Assembly (NCBI GenBank): GCA_018365895.1
Contig: JAGZJD010000004.1
Coordinates: forward strand, 1-64,000
Reading direction: 5' to 3'
Length of the DNA: 64,000 nucleotides
Source: Lachnospiraceae bacterium
GTDB taxonomy: Bacteria > Bacillota_A > Clostridia > Lachnospirales > Lachnospiraceae
Shown here: piece after piece, positions 46,652-55,677 of the stretch
Layout of the letters: the number at the start of each line of letters is the position of its first letter
Numbering within the stretch: the first letter of the stretch is position 1
Made by a program: the position numbers and the translations under genes
Notes under the pieces: generated by a model
Told to the model about the DNA's origin: nothing
Database searches by the model: none
The model's input: the letters and a program-made list of their open reading frames with translations, nothing else

Positions 46652-47139
46652 TACAGACTCACCGGCATCCTTTCTTCCTTCTCTTTTGCATTCATAATTG
46701 TTCCGTGATCTTTGTATTTTTTCAAAATAAAATGTGTCGCTGTAGAAATCACTTCATCGATCGGAGAGAGTTTATCAGAAACAAACTGTGATATTTCCAT
46801 TAAAGTTCTTCCTTCAATCGTAACAAGAAGATCATATGCCCCGGAAATCAGATACACAGAATTCACTTCCGGATAATTATAAATACGCTCCGCGATCCGC
46901 TCAAACCCTCTGTTGCGCTGCGGAGTTACCCTCACTTCAATCAGCGCTGTAACAGAATCTGTTCCGGCTTTTTCCCAATTGATCAGTGTATGATAACCGC
47001 AAATAATATTTTCCTTCTCCATCTTAGCGATCTCATTTACAACAGTTACTTCGTTCGTTCCAAGCAGAACTGCCAGTTCACTCGGATCAACTTTACTGTT
47101 CTTCTCCATGTATTTTAAAATCTGTGTTCTCATATCCAT
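46651..47139 (-). CDS. Lrp/AsnC-family transcriptional regulator
   Basis: 162 aa from ATG 47139 (AGGAGG 8 nt upstream). An N-terminal winged HTH (ILKYMEKNSKVDPSELAVLLGTNEVTVVNEIAKMEKENI) is followed by the RAM ligand-binding domain (TALIEVRVTPQRNRGFERIAERIYNYPEVNSVYLISGAYDLLVTIEG). It lies directly before the aminotransferase. Such proteins sense amino acids, and the adjacency suggests control of that gene. Confidence 0.92.
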   Translation of the reverse strand: MDMRTQILKYMEKNSKVDPSELAVLLGTNEVTVVNEIAKMEKENIICGYHTLINWEKAGTDSVTALIEVRVTPQRNRGFERIAERIYNYPEVNSVYLISGAYDLLVTIEGRTLMEISQFVSDKLSPIDEVISTATHFILKKYKDHGTIMNAKEKEERMPVSL

Positions 47140-47155
47140 TTCGCATTCCTCCTGT

Positions 47156-48157
47156 CTATGCTTCTTTCTCATCCGCAAACAGCTTCATAAGTTCATCTGC
47201 TGCCGGACGATCCAGATAACTGACTTCTTCGCCTCGCATTAGAATTCTGTCATTGCCGTCTGTAAACTTTCCAATTACTGCTGCCGGAATATGTGCCATG
47301 CGAAGTTCCTCTGCAAGTCCCACACCATCCTCTGCCGCAATCAGCAGACATCCGGCAGATGTTAGTTCATAAGGATTCCAATGACAGAACTCGCATATTT
47401 CCACAGTTTCTTGTCGGATTGGAAGTTCTCGCATCTCTACGCACATACCAAGATCTGCAGAATCTGCCATCTCCCAGAGTGCGCCAAGCACCCCTTCTTC
47501 TGTGATTGTATGCATTGCTGATGCTCCATACTTTCTTGCAATCTCAGCTTCTTTTTGTACAAATAAGTACTTCTTCCAAAATTCTGTCTGCTTCAAAAAC
47601 GCCGGAACAAACCGCTCTTCCAGTTCTTCTTTTCGTTCTTCTAACGCGCGCAGCGTTCCTTCCATCCCGATCCACTTTGTCAACACCAGCTCCTGACCTG
47701 CTTTCGGGTCAGAAATCCGACACATTTCTTTCTCTTTCACAAGTCCTGCTGCTGTAACACTTACAAGTGTTGTAGAGATAACCGGACAGATTTCCACTTT
47801 CACATCCGCAATCTGGAATCTCTGCTCTTCTGCCGCCTGCTCCATCTCAGCAATCATTGCTTTTAGCCTTGATTCATACGCATAGGCTGTCAACATGATC
47901 CTTGCACTCACTCCAACCACTGATGCTCCATGGGCCGCCAGATCATTTACTGCCGCTGCTATCGCATAAACTCCCAAATCTTTCTGATTTCCATATCTTA
48001 CCGCCTCCGCGAGAAGTATCGACTCCCCTTCTCCCGGTTTCATCCCCCAGCACGTCTCTTCCACCGTCATATCCGGGAAAATTTCCTGCCGTTTTGATTT
48101 CAACTGTTTTAACACAGATCTCTTTCTTACAGTCTGTGTCACTTTCCCTAGTTTCAT
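47156..48157 (-). CDS. AIR synthase-related (HypE/PurM-like) protein
   Basis: A 333-aa protein of the ATP-binding PurM/ThiL/SelD/HypE fold. AIAAAVNDLAAHGASVVGVSARIML is a family segment with a conserved Asp, and TITEEGVLGALWEMAD is a C-terminal family motif. It lacks the Cys-rich features of PurM or SelD, and no hyp, pur or sel genes are nearby, so its substrate is unknown. It precedes the Lrp regulator with the stop 17 bp before that start, in a four-gene unit. Confidence 0.85.
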   Translation of the reverse strand: MKLGKVTQTVRKRSVLKQLKSKRQEIFPDMTVEETCWGMKPGEGESILLAEAVRYGNQKDLGVYAIAAAVNDLAAHGASVVGVSARIMLTAYAYESRLKAMIAEMEQAAEEQRFQIADVKVEICPVISTTLVSVTAAGLVKEKEMCRISDPKAGQELVLTKWIGMEGTLRALEERKEELEERFVPAFLKQTEFWKKYLFVQKEAEIARKYGASAMHTITEEGVLGALWEMADSADLGMCVEMRELPIRQETVEICEFCHWNPYELTSAGCLLIAAEDGVGLAEELRMAHIPAAVIGKFTDGNDRILMRGEEVSYLDRPAADELMKLFADEKEA

Positions 48158-48184
48158 CCTCGTCCCCCTTATATGGTCTGTTAA

Positions 48185-48286
48185 TTACATCAAATACGGA
48201 ATAATCATCGTCAATACCATTGCCACAATTACAATTAATGTAATGACCGCAACCATCTTACGTGTTTTTTTATTAAAAAAGTTCAT
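48185..48286 (-). CDS. 33-aa single-span membrane peptide
   Basis: A short frame absent from most gene finders' length limits. The peptide is MNFFNKKTRKMVAVITLIVI then VAMVLTMIIPYLM. A basic N-terminus and one hydrophobic helix (about residues 11-32) follow a perfect GGAGGTGA site 6 nt before the ATG. It sits between the radical SAM gene (start 50070, stop 48304) and the AIR-synthase-like gene. DUF4044-type tiny membrane peptides of Firmicutes have this layout, but I cannot assign it firmly. Confidence 0.65.
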   Translation of the reverse strand: MNFFNKKTRKMVAVITLIVIVAMVLTMIIPYLM

Positions 48287-48303
48287 GGATTTGTCACCTC
48301 CGA

Positions 48304-50070
48304 TTACTTATTTGCCATTTTATACTCTTTGCCGTCATTTTGCAAGAAATAACATGTTGCCTGATGATCTAGCGGATTTCGATCCTGATAATCAAAAAGT
48401 ACATAAACCGGCTCTTCTTTTCCGCAGATATTTTCAGAAGCTCTGGTAAATTTCTCCACATGAGTCATTTTTCTCATTTGACGTTTATCATACCCTGTAT
48501 ATCCTCTCAGACAGACCGGTTCTTTCGCTTCTCTGTCATAGAATTCTTGAAGCCATTCTTTCGTCACAAGTGATTCTCCTGCAAAATCCGGACGAGTTTT
48601 TGCATTTTCTCTCAAGTACAGATCAAATGTCAGCAACTCTTTGTAGAAATCTTCTTTATCAGGACAGATTTGTTTTACAAAATCCAGCAGTATCTCATAT
48701 CTTGTCACTCTCGAATGACTCATCTGATGAAGCTTATGTTGTTCATAAAATACTGCCAACGATTCATACATCTGAAACGCAGAAGAAAATTCTTTCTCCA
48801 AAGCTTTCAATGTATACTGGAACTGTCCGCTATTATAATAGACTTCCACCATCTCCTCTATCCCTTTTAATTTAAGTACGTCTGCATATGGCAGCCACTT
48901 TGTATACAGTACTTCATACGGCGGCTCATTTTTATACACAAGTCCATACTCCTCTTTTGCTTTTTCCATATGAGAGCCTTTTAGTACCTTCAAAAATCCA
49001 AGCTGTAGCTGTTCCGGTTGGAGTGCATACACATCATCAAAGGATTTTCCAAAACTTTCATAATCCTCAAACGGAAGTCCTGCAATCAGGTCAAGATGCT
49101 GGTGTACATTTTTCGTTTCATTTAACTTTCGCACAATTCTTGCAACTTCTTCAAACTTCATCGTCCGGCGGATTTCCCGTATCGTTTCCGGATTCGTAGA
49201 CTGCACTCCTATCTCAAGCTGAATCAAACCGGGACGCATTGATCTGATTAATGCAATTTCCTCTTCATTCAGAAGATCTGCCGAAATTTCAAAATGAAAA
49301 TTTGTCACACCATTATCATGTTCCTTAATATAAGACCACACTTCCATTGAATGTTCATGGCGGCAGTTAAACGTCCGATCTACAAATTTTACCTGCGGCA
49401 CTTTCGCATCCAAAAAAAATTGCAGCTCTTTCCTAACAAGATCCAGACTCCGGAAACGAAGACATTTATCTACAGATGACAGGCAATAACTGCATCGAAA
49501 CGGACAACCCCTGCTCGATTCATAATAGATAATCTTATTTTCGAACAATGTCATATCTTCGTATACAAAAGGTACTTCACTCAGATCCATGATCTCCCGC
49601 CATTCATTCTCTACGATCACACCGTCCGCCCTGCGAAATGTAATTCCGGTAACATCTTCCAGATCATCCTGTATTTTTTCCTTACCGTGATAGCAATTCA
49701 GCAATTCAAGAAATGTTTTTTCTCCCTCACCTTTCATAACGCCTGTCAACTCCGGCAGTCGCTCTAATACATTCCGACTGTCATAGGACACTTCTGGTCC
49801 GCCTGCCCACAAAACTGTTTCCGGCAAAATCTTGTGGATTTCTCTTATAAGTTCTTCCACATACCGCAGATTCCATATATAGCAGGAAAAACACAACATA
49901 TCCGGCTGTCGTTTATAAAGATCCATTAGAATATCGTCTGTCTGCTGGTTAATCGTATATTCGGCAATCTCTATTTCTGATGCAAATGCCTTCGCATATG
50001 CTTTCAGACTGTACACAGCAAGATTGGAATGTATATATTTGGCATTCACTGCTGCTAACACTATCTTCAT
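48304..50070 (-). CDS. B12-binding-domain radical SAM protein (DUF4080 type)
   Basis: 588 aa. The N-terminal Rossmann-like cobalamin-type domain (about residues 1-135, CYIWNLRYVEELIREIHKILPETVLWAGGPEVSYD) is followed by the radical SAM core with cluster motif CPFRCSYC (Cys x3 Cys x2 Cys) in ESSRGCPFRCSYCLSS, then TIM-barrel elements (FHFEISADLL, IQLEIGVQSTN, HLDLIAGLP) and a C-terminal DUF4080 domain. The reaction is not known for this group. It follows the SRP RNA unit. Confidence 0.88.
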   Translation of the reverse strand: MKIVLAAVNAKYIHSNLAVYSLKAYAKAFASEIEIAEYTINQQTDDILMDLYKRQPDMLCFSCYIWNLRYVEELIREIHKILPETVLWAGGPEVSYDSRNVLERLPELTGVMKGEGEKTFLELLNCYHGKEKIQDDLEDVTGITFRRADGVIVENEWREIMDLSEVPFVYEDMTLFENKIIYYESSRGCPFRCSYCLSSVDKCLRFRSLDLVRKELQFFLDAKVPQVKFVDRTFNCRHEHSMEVWSYIKEHDNGVTNFHFEISADLLNEEEIALIRSMRPGLIQLEIGVQSTNPETIREIRRTMKFEEVARIVRKLNETKNVHQHLDLIAGLPFEDYESFGKSFDDVYALQPEQLQLGFLKVLKGSHMEKAKEEYGLVYKNEPPYEVLYTKWLPYADVLKLKGIEEMVEVYYNSGQFQYTLKALEKEFSSAFQMYESLAVFYEQHKLHQMSHSRVTRYEILLDFVKQICPDKEDFYKELLTFDLYLRENAKTRPDFAGESLVTKEWLQEFYDREAKEPVCLRGYTGYDKRQMRKMTHVEKFTRASENICGKEEPVYVLFDYQDRNPLDHQATCYFLQNDGKEYKMANK

Positions 50071-50109
50071 ATCTCTCTCCTCCTGAAGTATTTTCTATAT
50101 AGAAAAAAA

Positions 50110-50126
50110 GCACCCATACCGGATGC
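50110..50126 (-). terminator. terminator of the SRP RNA
   Basis: On the minus strand GCATCC pairs with GGGTGC around a 5-nt loop, then a run of seven T follows. It lies about 25 nt past the SRP RNA 3' end. Confidence 0.75.
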
Positions 50127-50149
50127 CAATTCAAAACTCTTTTCTCTTT

Positions 50150-50412
50150 ACGTGCGTTACACTTCGAACAGTCTCCCCCGAACGTTACTCTGGCAGTAAA
50201 CTCAGCCCAGGCACCCTCACAACACCCGAAAGCATCTGCTTAGTGCTGCTTCGTTCCCGATCTGACACGGTTCACAGAGTCTCGCCGCGTGAGACCCAGA
50301 CATCAACGCCACTTACCAGAGGCAGCTTCGCAAAAGAAAGCCCTCTGTGTAACATCACCCCCACTATAGCGGATTGTAGGTACAAGGTACCGCTAACACC
50401 CCGGCTGCACGT
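50150..50412 (-). ncRNA. ffs: signal recognition particle RNA, large bacterial type
   Basis: About 263 nt. The core motif GTGTCAGATCGGGAACGAAG then CAGCACTAAG (minus strand) is the conserved Ffh-binding hairpin region with its asymmetric loop, and the 5' Alu-type part (GGTGTTAGCGG ... CAATCCGCTATAG) marks the large Firmicutes form. The ends pair (ACGTGC with GCACGT), which sets the limits used here. It directs Ffh-bound ribosomes to the membrane. It follows tadA, a frequent neighbour in Firmicutes. Confidence 0.93.
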
Positions 50413-50443
50413 TCTATTAGTATATCGCATTTCTGTAGATATA

Positions 50444-50962
50444 TCAATCATTTTTCTCAATTTTCTCACATTTTTTCTCTTCATTTTTCGCCGCTTTTTT
50501 CTTTTCCCGCAGCTCTTTAAAAAACTCTTTCATCATCTGACTGCATTCCTCTTCCAATACCCCTGTCACAAGTTCTGCCTGATGATTAAACTGGGGTACG
50601 TCAAGAAGATTCAAAATAGATCCTGCACAGCCCGCTTTCGGATTCATACATCCAACTACGACTTTCGGAATCCGCGCCTGAATAATTGCCCCGGAACACA
50701 TCTGACATGGCTCCAACGTCACATACATTGTACAGCCTTCCAGTCTCCAATCATCCACCTTTCGGCTTGCTTTGCGTATTGCAAGCAGTTCCGCATGTGC
50801 CAACGTATTCTTATCAATCGTTCTGCGGTTATATCCTCTTGCGATCACTCTGCCTTCATATACAATCACACAGCCGATCGGCACCTCTCCAATGGCATAA
50901 GCTTTTCTTGCCTGACGTATTGCTTCTTTCATAAACCGTTCATCATCTGTAAGTTTCTTCAT
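50444..50962 (-). CDS. tadA: tRNA-specific adenosine deaminase TadA
   Basis: A 172-aa zinc enzyme that converts A34 to inosine in tRNA-Arg(ACG). The metal-binding sites are AHAELLAI (His-Ala-Glu) and PCQMCSGAI (Pro-Cys-x-x-Cys). The C-terminus is a Lys/Glu-rich tail (KELREKKKAAKNEEKKCEK) longer than usual. It follows the DUF6128 gene by 3 bp and precedes the SRP RNA. Confidence 0.96.
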   Translation of the reverse strand: MKKLTDDERFMKEAIRQARKAYAIGEVPIGCVIVYEGRVIARGYNRRTIDKNTLAHAELLAIRKASRKVDDWRLEGCTMYVTLEPCQMCSGAIIQARIPKVVVGCMNPKAGCAGSILNLLDVPQFNHQAELVTGVLEEECSQMMKEFFKELREKKKAAKNEEKKCEKIEKND

Positions 50963-50965
50963 AAT

Positions 50966-51925
50966 CTATTCCCCTTCCAGTTCCCTGCACCAATATCCAA
51001 AATCATTTTCTCTGTCACATTCCTGCGGCGACAGTATAATACTATCCTCCGAAATGCGGCAAAATTCCGAAAATCCAAACGAACGAGCCGCTGCTTCTTC
51101 TCTTCGATGGTAGATGCCCGGCACGCCAAGATACCGTTTTCCCTCATCTGTAATCAGCAAAAGGTGTCGATAATTATAATAACCATGAAGCAAAAAACTA
51201 TTATTCGCAAGATACCAGTTCTTTTGAGACAGTTTTTTCATATCCTCTCGCATAATTTTACAATATCTCTGCTCCTGTCTGTTCTCATTGCTTTCTTCCG
51301 ACTGCTCTTCTGCAACGGCTTCCGGCTCTTCTTTTCCTTCCTCTTCGGCATCCGTTCCCGGTTCTTCTTTTTCTTCCTCTTCAGCGTCAGTTCCCAATTC
51401 TTCTTTCTCTTCCTCTTCGGCATCCGTTCCCGGTTCTTTCTCTACAACTCCTTCTTCGGCACAGGCCTCTAATATTTCCGACACCTCTGCTTCCACCGAT
51501 TCCTCCGAAGCCATATCTTCTCCCATACCGGGACGCTCCTCTCTCGGAACTGCAGGCTCCATCTGATTTAGCGGAAGCACGCCCTCATCCCACACTGCAG
51601 CATATGTACCCTGTCCATTTGTTTCAAGCATGATTCCTCTCAGCTCTTCCAAATCTGCATATGGCTCAATTTCTTCCCTATCATAGACAAGACGGCAGCT
51701 CAAGATTGACTGCACATGTTCCAACTGTCCCATCAAAATCCCGCGGCATCTCTTTCCTTCCATATAAACAAGATATACTCTAATATCTGCATCATTCAGA
51801 AATGTTCCTCTTCCGTGTATTTGTAGCGTTCCTCCTTCCTCTCCCTGATCCACCTTTACAAACCCAACATTCCGTACTCTTTGCTCATCCTTATATTCAT
51901 AAAGATACCGAATAAAACTTTCCAT
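50966..51925 (-). CDS. DUF6128-type protein with an acidic tandem-repeat linker
   Basis: 319 aa. An N-terminal domain (about residues 1-115) and a C-terminal domain (about 235-319, LSQKNWYLANNSFLLHGYYNYRHLLLITDEGKRYLG) flank an acidic linker with three near-identical 14-residue units (EEEKEE then GTDA, DNA about 42 bp each). The C-terminal part matches what is annotated DUF6128 in Lachnospiraceae. There is no signal or membrane segment. It is the gene before tadA. The function is unknown. Confidence 0.78.
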   Translation of the reverse strand: MESFIRYLYEYKDEQRVRNVGFVKVDQGEEGGTLQIHGRGTFLNDADIRVYLVYMEGKRCRGILMGQLEHVQSILSCRLVYDREEIEPYADLEELRGIMLETNGQGTYAAVWDEGVLPLNQMEPAVPREERPGMGEDMASEESVEAEVSEILEACAEEGVVEKEPGTDAEEEEKEELGTDAEEEEKEEPGTDAEEEGKEEPEAVAEEQSEESNENRQEQRYCKIMREDMKKLSQKNWYLANNSFLLHGYYNYRHLLLITDEGKRYLGVPGIYHRREEAAARSFGFSEFCRISEDSIILSPQECDRENDFGYWCRELEGE

Positions 51926-51985
51926 GCTCCTTACCTTCCCACTATTTCTTTTTATTAGTTTATTCTGGAAAATAAGGAAAAAGAA

Positions 51986-53386
51986 CTAAGAGACCATTGC
52001 ATTCATCTCCTGATACAGACGCTTCGCATAACTATCCGTCATTCCACAAATATAATCTGTCACAAGAAGCAGTCTAAGGTACAGCTTCTCTTCCTCTGAC
52101 TTACCTTTTGCATGACAATGATAAGCATTTCTGTAGTTCTCAGAAATAAAAGACACAAGCCGCTTCTCAATAGAATTTAATTTCCGGTCAGTATCGTAAT
52201 AAATAACTGCTCCCACAAACTTATCCATCAGAAAATGTACAATCACAGATTCTGTTACTTCCATTCTATAGATCGTATTTGTAGCGAACACTTTTTTATA
52301 TGCCAGATTCCCAAGAAGTTCCATAAGTTCTTCTCCATCTGTTCCTTCAAAAAGATCTGTCTTTTTCTCTCCACCCATAATCTTATCATAATTCTTTGTA
52401 AATCCTTCCGTTGCACACTGTATCAGATAAGATTGTGCCCGTACAAGCCAGTTTTTTATCGCATACTCTGCCGGATCTTGTAAATTTTTTTCTTCTGCTC
52501 TGCAATAAAGCCGCTCCAATGTCCCTGACGCGTCAAATCCGGTCTGCATCTGCATTTTTTCCAACTCTTGTTTCAATACTTCATAAGAAACAAAACCTTT
52601 TACAAATGCATCCTCAATATCGGCTGTTTTATATGCCAGATCATCGGCTGCTTCTAAAATATAGGTGAGCGGATGTCTTCGCTTCCCTGCTCCGGTTTCC
52701 TTTGTAATCTCATCAAACAACGCTTTCTCTGCATAATAATATCCTATTTTCTTATCTTTCAAATGATCCGAAAATGGATTAACCTCTAATGATGATACCG
52801 GATATTTGATAATTGTATTTAAAAGCCCATATGTCAGATTCATTCCATATTCATCAACAAGAAAATGGAGCTTGCTCACAAGCCTCAGCGCCTGTGCATT
52901 TCCTTCAAAATGATAAAAATCCTGCTGCATCTGCTCTGTCAGTACCTCTGTGACCGGTCGCTCATAGAACATCATCTGCGGCAAATGCTCTTCAAACCAT
53001 TCCCGGATCGTGATTTCTCCAAAATGCCCAAACGGAGGATTACCAATATCATGGATCAGACCGGCACACTGTACAATATTACATAGATCTTCTTTCATCT
53101 GAGCTGTAAATGTATCATCACATTTTTTACTTAATATATATTCACCGATATTCTGCCCCAATGATTTGGCAAGAGAGGACACTTCTAACGAATGTGTCAG
53201 ACGCGTCCTTATAAAATCGCTTTTATCCAGCGGAAACACTTGTGTCTTATCCTGGAGCCGTCTAAAAGATGCACTTCCAATAATCCTATGGTAATCTTTC
53301 TCAAATTCACTCCGAAGATCAGAATAATTTCTCTGTCCGGCAGTTTCCCGGCACCGTTTTTCTGACAGCAGCCTTTTCCATTCCAT
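51986..53386 (-). CDS. dgt: deoxyguanosinetriphosphate triphosphohydrolase-like HD protein
   Basis: A 466-aa HD-superfamily enzyme that removes triphosphate from dNTPs, chiefly dGTP. HD-motif residues are visible in THSLEVSSLAKSLG and IHDIGNPPFGHFGE; the Asp near DDLAYKTADIEDA completes the metal site. Its length is in the usual dGTPase range. It is transcribed alone between two terminator-like hairpins and probably limits dNTP pools. Confidence 0.93.
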   Translation of the reverse strand: MEWKRLLSEKRCRETAGQRNYSDLRSEFEKDYHRIIGSASFRRLQDKTQVFPLDKSDFIRTRLTHSLEVSSLAKSLGQNIGEYILSKKCDDTFTAQMKEDLCNIVQCAGLIHDIGNPPFGHFGEITIREWFEEHLPQMMFYERPVTEVLTEQMQQDFYHFEGNAQALRLVSKLHFLVDEYGMNLTYGLLNTIIKYPVSSLEVNPFSDHLKDKKIGYYYAEKALFDEITKETGAGKRRHPLTYILEAADDLAYKTADIEDAFVKGFVSYEVLKQELEKMQMQTGFDASGTLERLYCRAEEKNLQDPAEYAIKNWLVRAQSYLIQCATEGFTKNYDKIMGGEKKTDLFEGTDGEELMELLGNLAYKKVFATNTIYRMEVTESVIVHFLMDKFVGAVIYYDTDRKLNSIEKRLVSFISENYRNAYHCHAKGKSEEEKLYLRLLLVTDYICGMTDSYAKRLYQEMNAMVS

Positions 53387-53432
53387 ACAGTTCCTCCTAT
53401 TGACTCTTATTTAAGCCTTCCATATTAAGAAA

Positions 53433-53462
53433 GGATGTCTCAAATCTTCATTTGAAACACCC
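53433..53462 (-). terminator. possible terminator of the HTH/acidic-protein gene
   Basis: On the minus strand GTTTCAAAT pairs with ATTTGAGAC (one G-U pair) around a GAAG loop and extends outward to GGGTGT/ACATCC. The following T run is weak, so the call is tentative. Confidence 0.5.
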
Positions 53463-53489
53463 CTTATTGCTTCTTGCAAATACTTCCGA

Positions 53490-54602
53490 TTAATCCAAGT
53501 AGATCGGCGGCTCATACTCCTTTCCAAGCATTGCTTTTTTACGTTCCTGATAACCGAGAAATGCCCATTCTGTCATATCTGTCCATTTATGATCCGCACG
53601 GTCATACACTTGCACATAACCAATTCTCTTTGGATGCATACGAACACTATTCGTCTCATACTCTCTTCCTGTATAAGGATTAATCTCGCCTTTTACTTCT
53701 TCTTTTGGTTCCGGTTTTCTTTCTTCTGCTGCTTCCTGTATCGGAGCCTGCACTTCTTCCCGAATCTCTGACGCCTGTTCTTCTTCACGCTCCATTTCTG
53801 TATGCGCTTTATTATATCCGCGCAGTAGCGGCTTCTTAATATATTCCTTAAAGACATTCGTTACAGCTTTTTTCTTTGCATAATCTTCTTCACTTACTCT
53901 ATACTCTGTTTCGTCTGCTTCTGTCTTATCTTCCGTTACTTCTTCCTGCGCTGCTGTATCTGCTTCCTGCGTAATTTCCTCTAAAACTTCTTCTCCTTCA
54001 GGTGTTACTTCTTCTGTACTACTAACCTCTTCAGATTCTTCTTCCTCTCCTTCAGATACAGATTCTTCCAAAACTGCTTCCTGGAGCTCTTCGCTTTCCA
54101 TCTGCTCTGCAGATTCTTCTGCAAAGTTTTCTTCCGAATTCTCTGCTTCTGTCTCTTCCAGTTCAGCCTGTTCTTCCTGTTCTTCCTGTTCTTTCATTGC
54201 TTCACCAAAATCAGCAAGCTCGCCAATTGTCACATCTCTGACCGGACTATAGATCAGTTCCTCATGATGATTAGCTCCTGCCACAATGAATCTCTGTACA
54301 GGTCCTTCCGGATGCTTCTCCTCTTCCTGATGTATCATCTCAGCTGCATGCTCTACTTCCTGCGCTACCCGTTCTGCATCGTCATCATCCAGAATACTCA
54401 AATGAAACGGACACTCCAAAATCTCAGCAATCATTCGCATATCCTGCTCCTGAAAGTTATCTCTTCCAAGGCGCTGTGTCAGGTTTTGTCTCGACATCTT
54501 TTTCCCGGTACGTTCTTCTATCGTCTCTGCCAGTTCTTTAATCGTCATTCCCTTACGGCTTAAAACAATCTTCACCTGTTCACCAAATGTCAAATCCAAC
54601 AT
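53490..54602 (-). CDS. HTH (XRE-like) protein with long acidic linker and conserved C-terminal domain
   Basis: 370 aa. Residues about 5-70 form a helix-turn-helix (QVKIVLSRKGMTIKELAETIEERTGKKMSRQNLTQRL). Residues about 135-250 are a very acidic Glu-rich stretch with low complexity. A C-terminal domain (about 285-370, GEINPYTGREYETNSVRMHPKRIGYVQVYDRADHKWTDMTEWAFLGYQERKKAMLG) appears folded. It has no membrane segment, so it is cytoplasmic. The architecture, DNA-binding domain, acidic tether and unknown domain, is unusual; the function is unknown. Confidence 0.78.
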   Translation of the reverse strand: MLDLTFGEQVKIVLSRKGMTIKELAETIEERTGKKMSRQNLTQRLGRDNFQEQDMRMIAEILECPFHLSILDDDDAERVAQEVEHAAEMIHQEEEKHPEGPVQRFIVAGANHHEELIYSPVRDVTIGELADFGEAMKEQEEQEEQAELEETEAENSEENFAEESAEQMESEELQEAVLEESVSEGEEEESEEVSSTEEVTPEGEEVLEEITQEADTAAQEEVTEDKTEADETEYRVSEEDYAKKKAVTNVFKEYIKKPLLRGYNKAHTEMEREEEQASEIREEVQAPIQEAAEERKPEPKEEVKGEINPYTGREYETNSVRMHPKRIGYVQVYDRADHKWTDMTEWAFLGYQERKKAMLGKEYEPPIYLD

Positions 54603-54775
54603 GTCTCTTCCTCCTCCGTACTATCATATATCCATTATCCGAAACGTAATCATTTCTACATAAACCAATTATTTTCTTCTATTATTTTAGCAAATCCACT
54701 ATCATTCGTCAACGCAATCGCTGTCAAATTCCTGACCGATTTCTTTCGGATCTGACAATTTTTTTCGCAAAATTT

Positions 54776-55657
54776 TTAATAAGTTTTTCCTAAATATTCC
54801 TCCAGTGTAAGACCTGATTCTTTTATCTTCTGTGCCATCTCCCGCCCCACATATCGGTAGTGCCACGGTTCATAGATAATACCTGTCAGAGATTGTTTCT
54901 CTGGTGGATATCGCAAAATAAAACCATATTCATAACAATGCTCCTGAAGCCATTGTGCTTCTTTAGTCTCTGCCTGCTTTGCATCAAGCTCCGCATACTG
55001 GTTTGAAACAATATCAACTGCGAGTCCAATTCCATGCTCGCTCGTACCTGGAAGCGCTACTTCCTGTGTCGTCCTCTGGTAAGCATCCCAGAAACTGCTG
55101 CCCTGATTTATCCAACTGTTGACTGTATCATTAAAAACCTGAACCTGCTTTTCCACAGACCGATAGGCAGAACATATCTGCGGCTGGCATCCGTCAGCTC
55201 TTGCTGCCGCAAGCATCGCATTCAAATCCTCTGCAATTCTCGCGTCAACACTATAACCATTCTCCACCTCTGCAAGTTCCGGCACATATCCTTCCTGCAT
55301 CGGATTTTCCGCATTGACAAGCGTCATATTCCACGGAATTCCATCCTCGAACTCTTTCATACGCTCTGCAAGCGCTGCGTCTTCTCCCGCACCACTTTCT
55401 TCCAACTGCTGATTTGCTTCCTGAAGTTGTTCCTGGATTCGGTAAAGCTTCTTCTCTGCTGCTTTGATATCAGCAACTGCCTTTCGTTCTGCAAGTCCTT
55501 CTCCCAACAAATAGCCGGACAGTATTCCTGCCGCAATTCCTACAATTACAATTGCAGTATTCAATATCATTTTCCGTCTCTGTGCAGGCCGCATACGTTT
55601 GTAAGCACGGTGCACACGTTTTCCAAGTACTCCAAACTTTATCTTTTGTTTTTCCAT
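54776..55657 (-). CDS. D-Ala-D-Ala carboxypeptidase, VanY type (M15B), membrane-anchored
   Basis: 293 aa. A basic N-terminus and one membrane helix (about residues 30-55) are followed by a coiled-coil linker (about 60-100) and the M15B zinc peptidase domain with SEHGIGLAVDI and EPWHYRYVG (His, Asp and His ligands). It trims the terminal D-Ala from peptidoglycan stems. No vanA/vanH genes are nearby, so this is a housekeeping wall enzyme, not evidence of resistance. It follows the phosphopantetheinyl transferase gene by about 20 bp. Confidence 0.92.
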   Translation of the reverse strand: MEKQKIKFGVLGKRVHRAYKRMRPAQRRKMILNTAIVIVGIAAGILSGYLLGEGLAERKAVADIKAAEKKLYRIQEQLQEANQQLEESGAGEDAALAERMKEFEDGIPWNMTLVNAENPMQEGYVPELAEVENGYSVDARIAEDLNAMLAAARADGCQPQICSAYRSVEKQVQVFNDTVNSWINQGSSFWDAYQRTTQEVALPGTSEHGIGLAVDIVSNQYAELDAKQAETKEAQWLQEHCYEYGFILRYPPEKQSLTGIIYEPWHYRYVGREMAQKIKESGLTLEEYLGKTY

Positions 55658-55677
55658 ATTTTCCCGCTTTCTTTTGT

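Noticed and set aside
50123..51472. 449-aa plus-strand frame
   Set aside because: It is antisense to the SRP RNA, tadA and the DUF6128 gene; its composition (Phe/Ser/Leu/Arg-rich) is that of a shadow frame.
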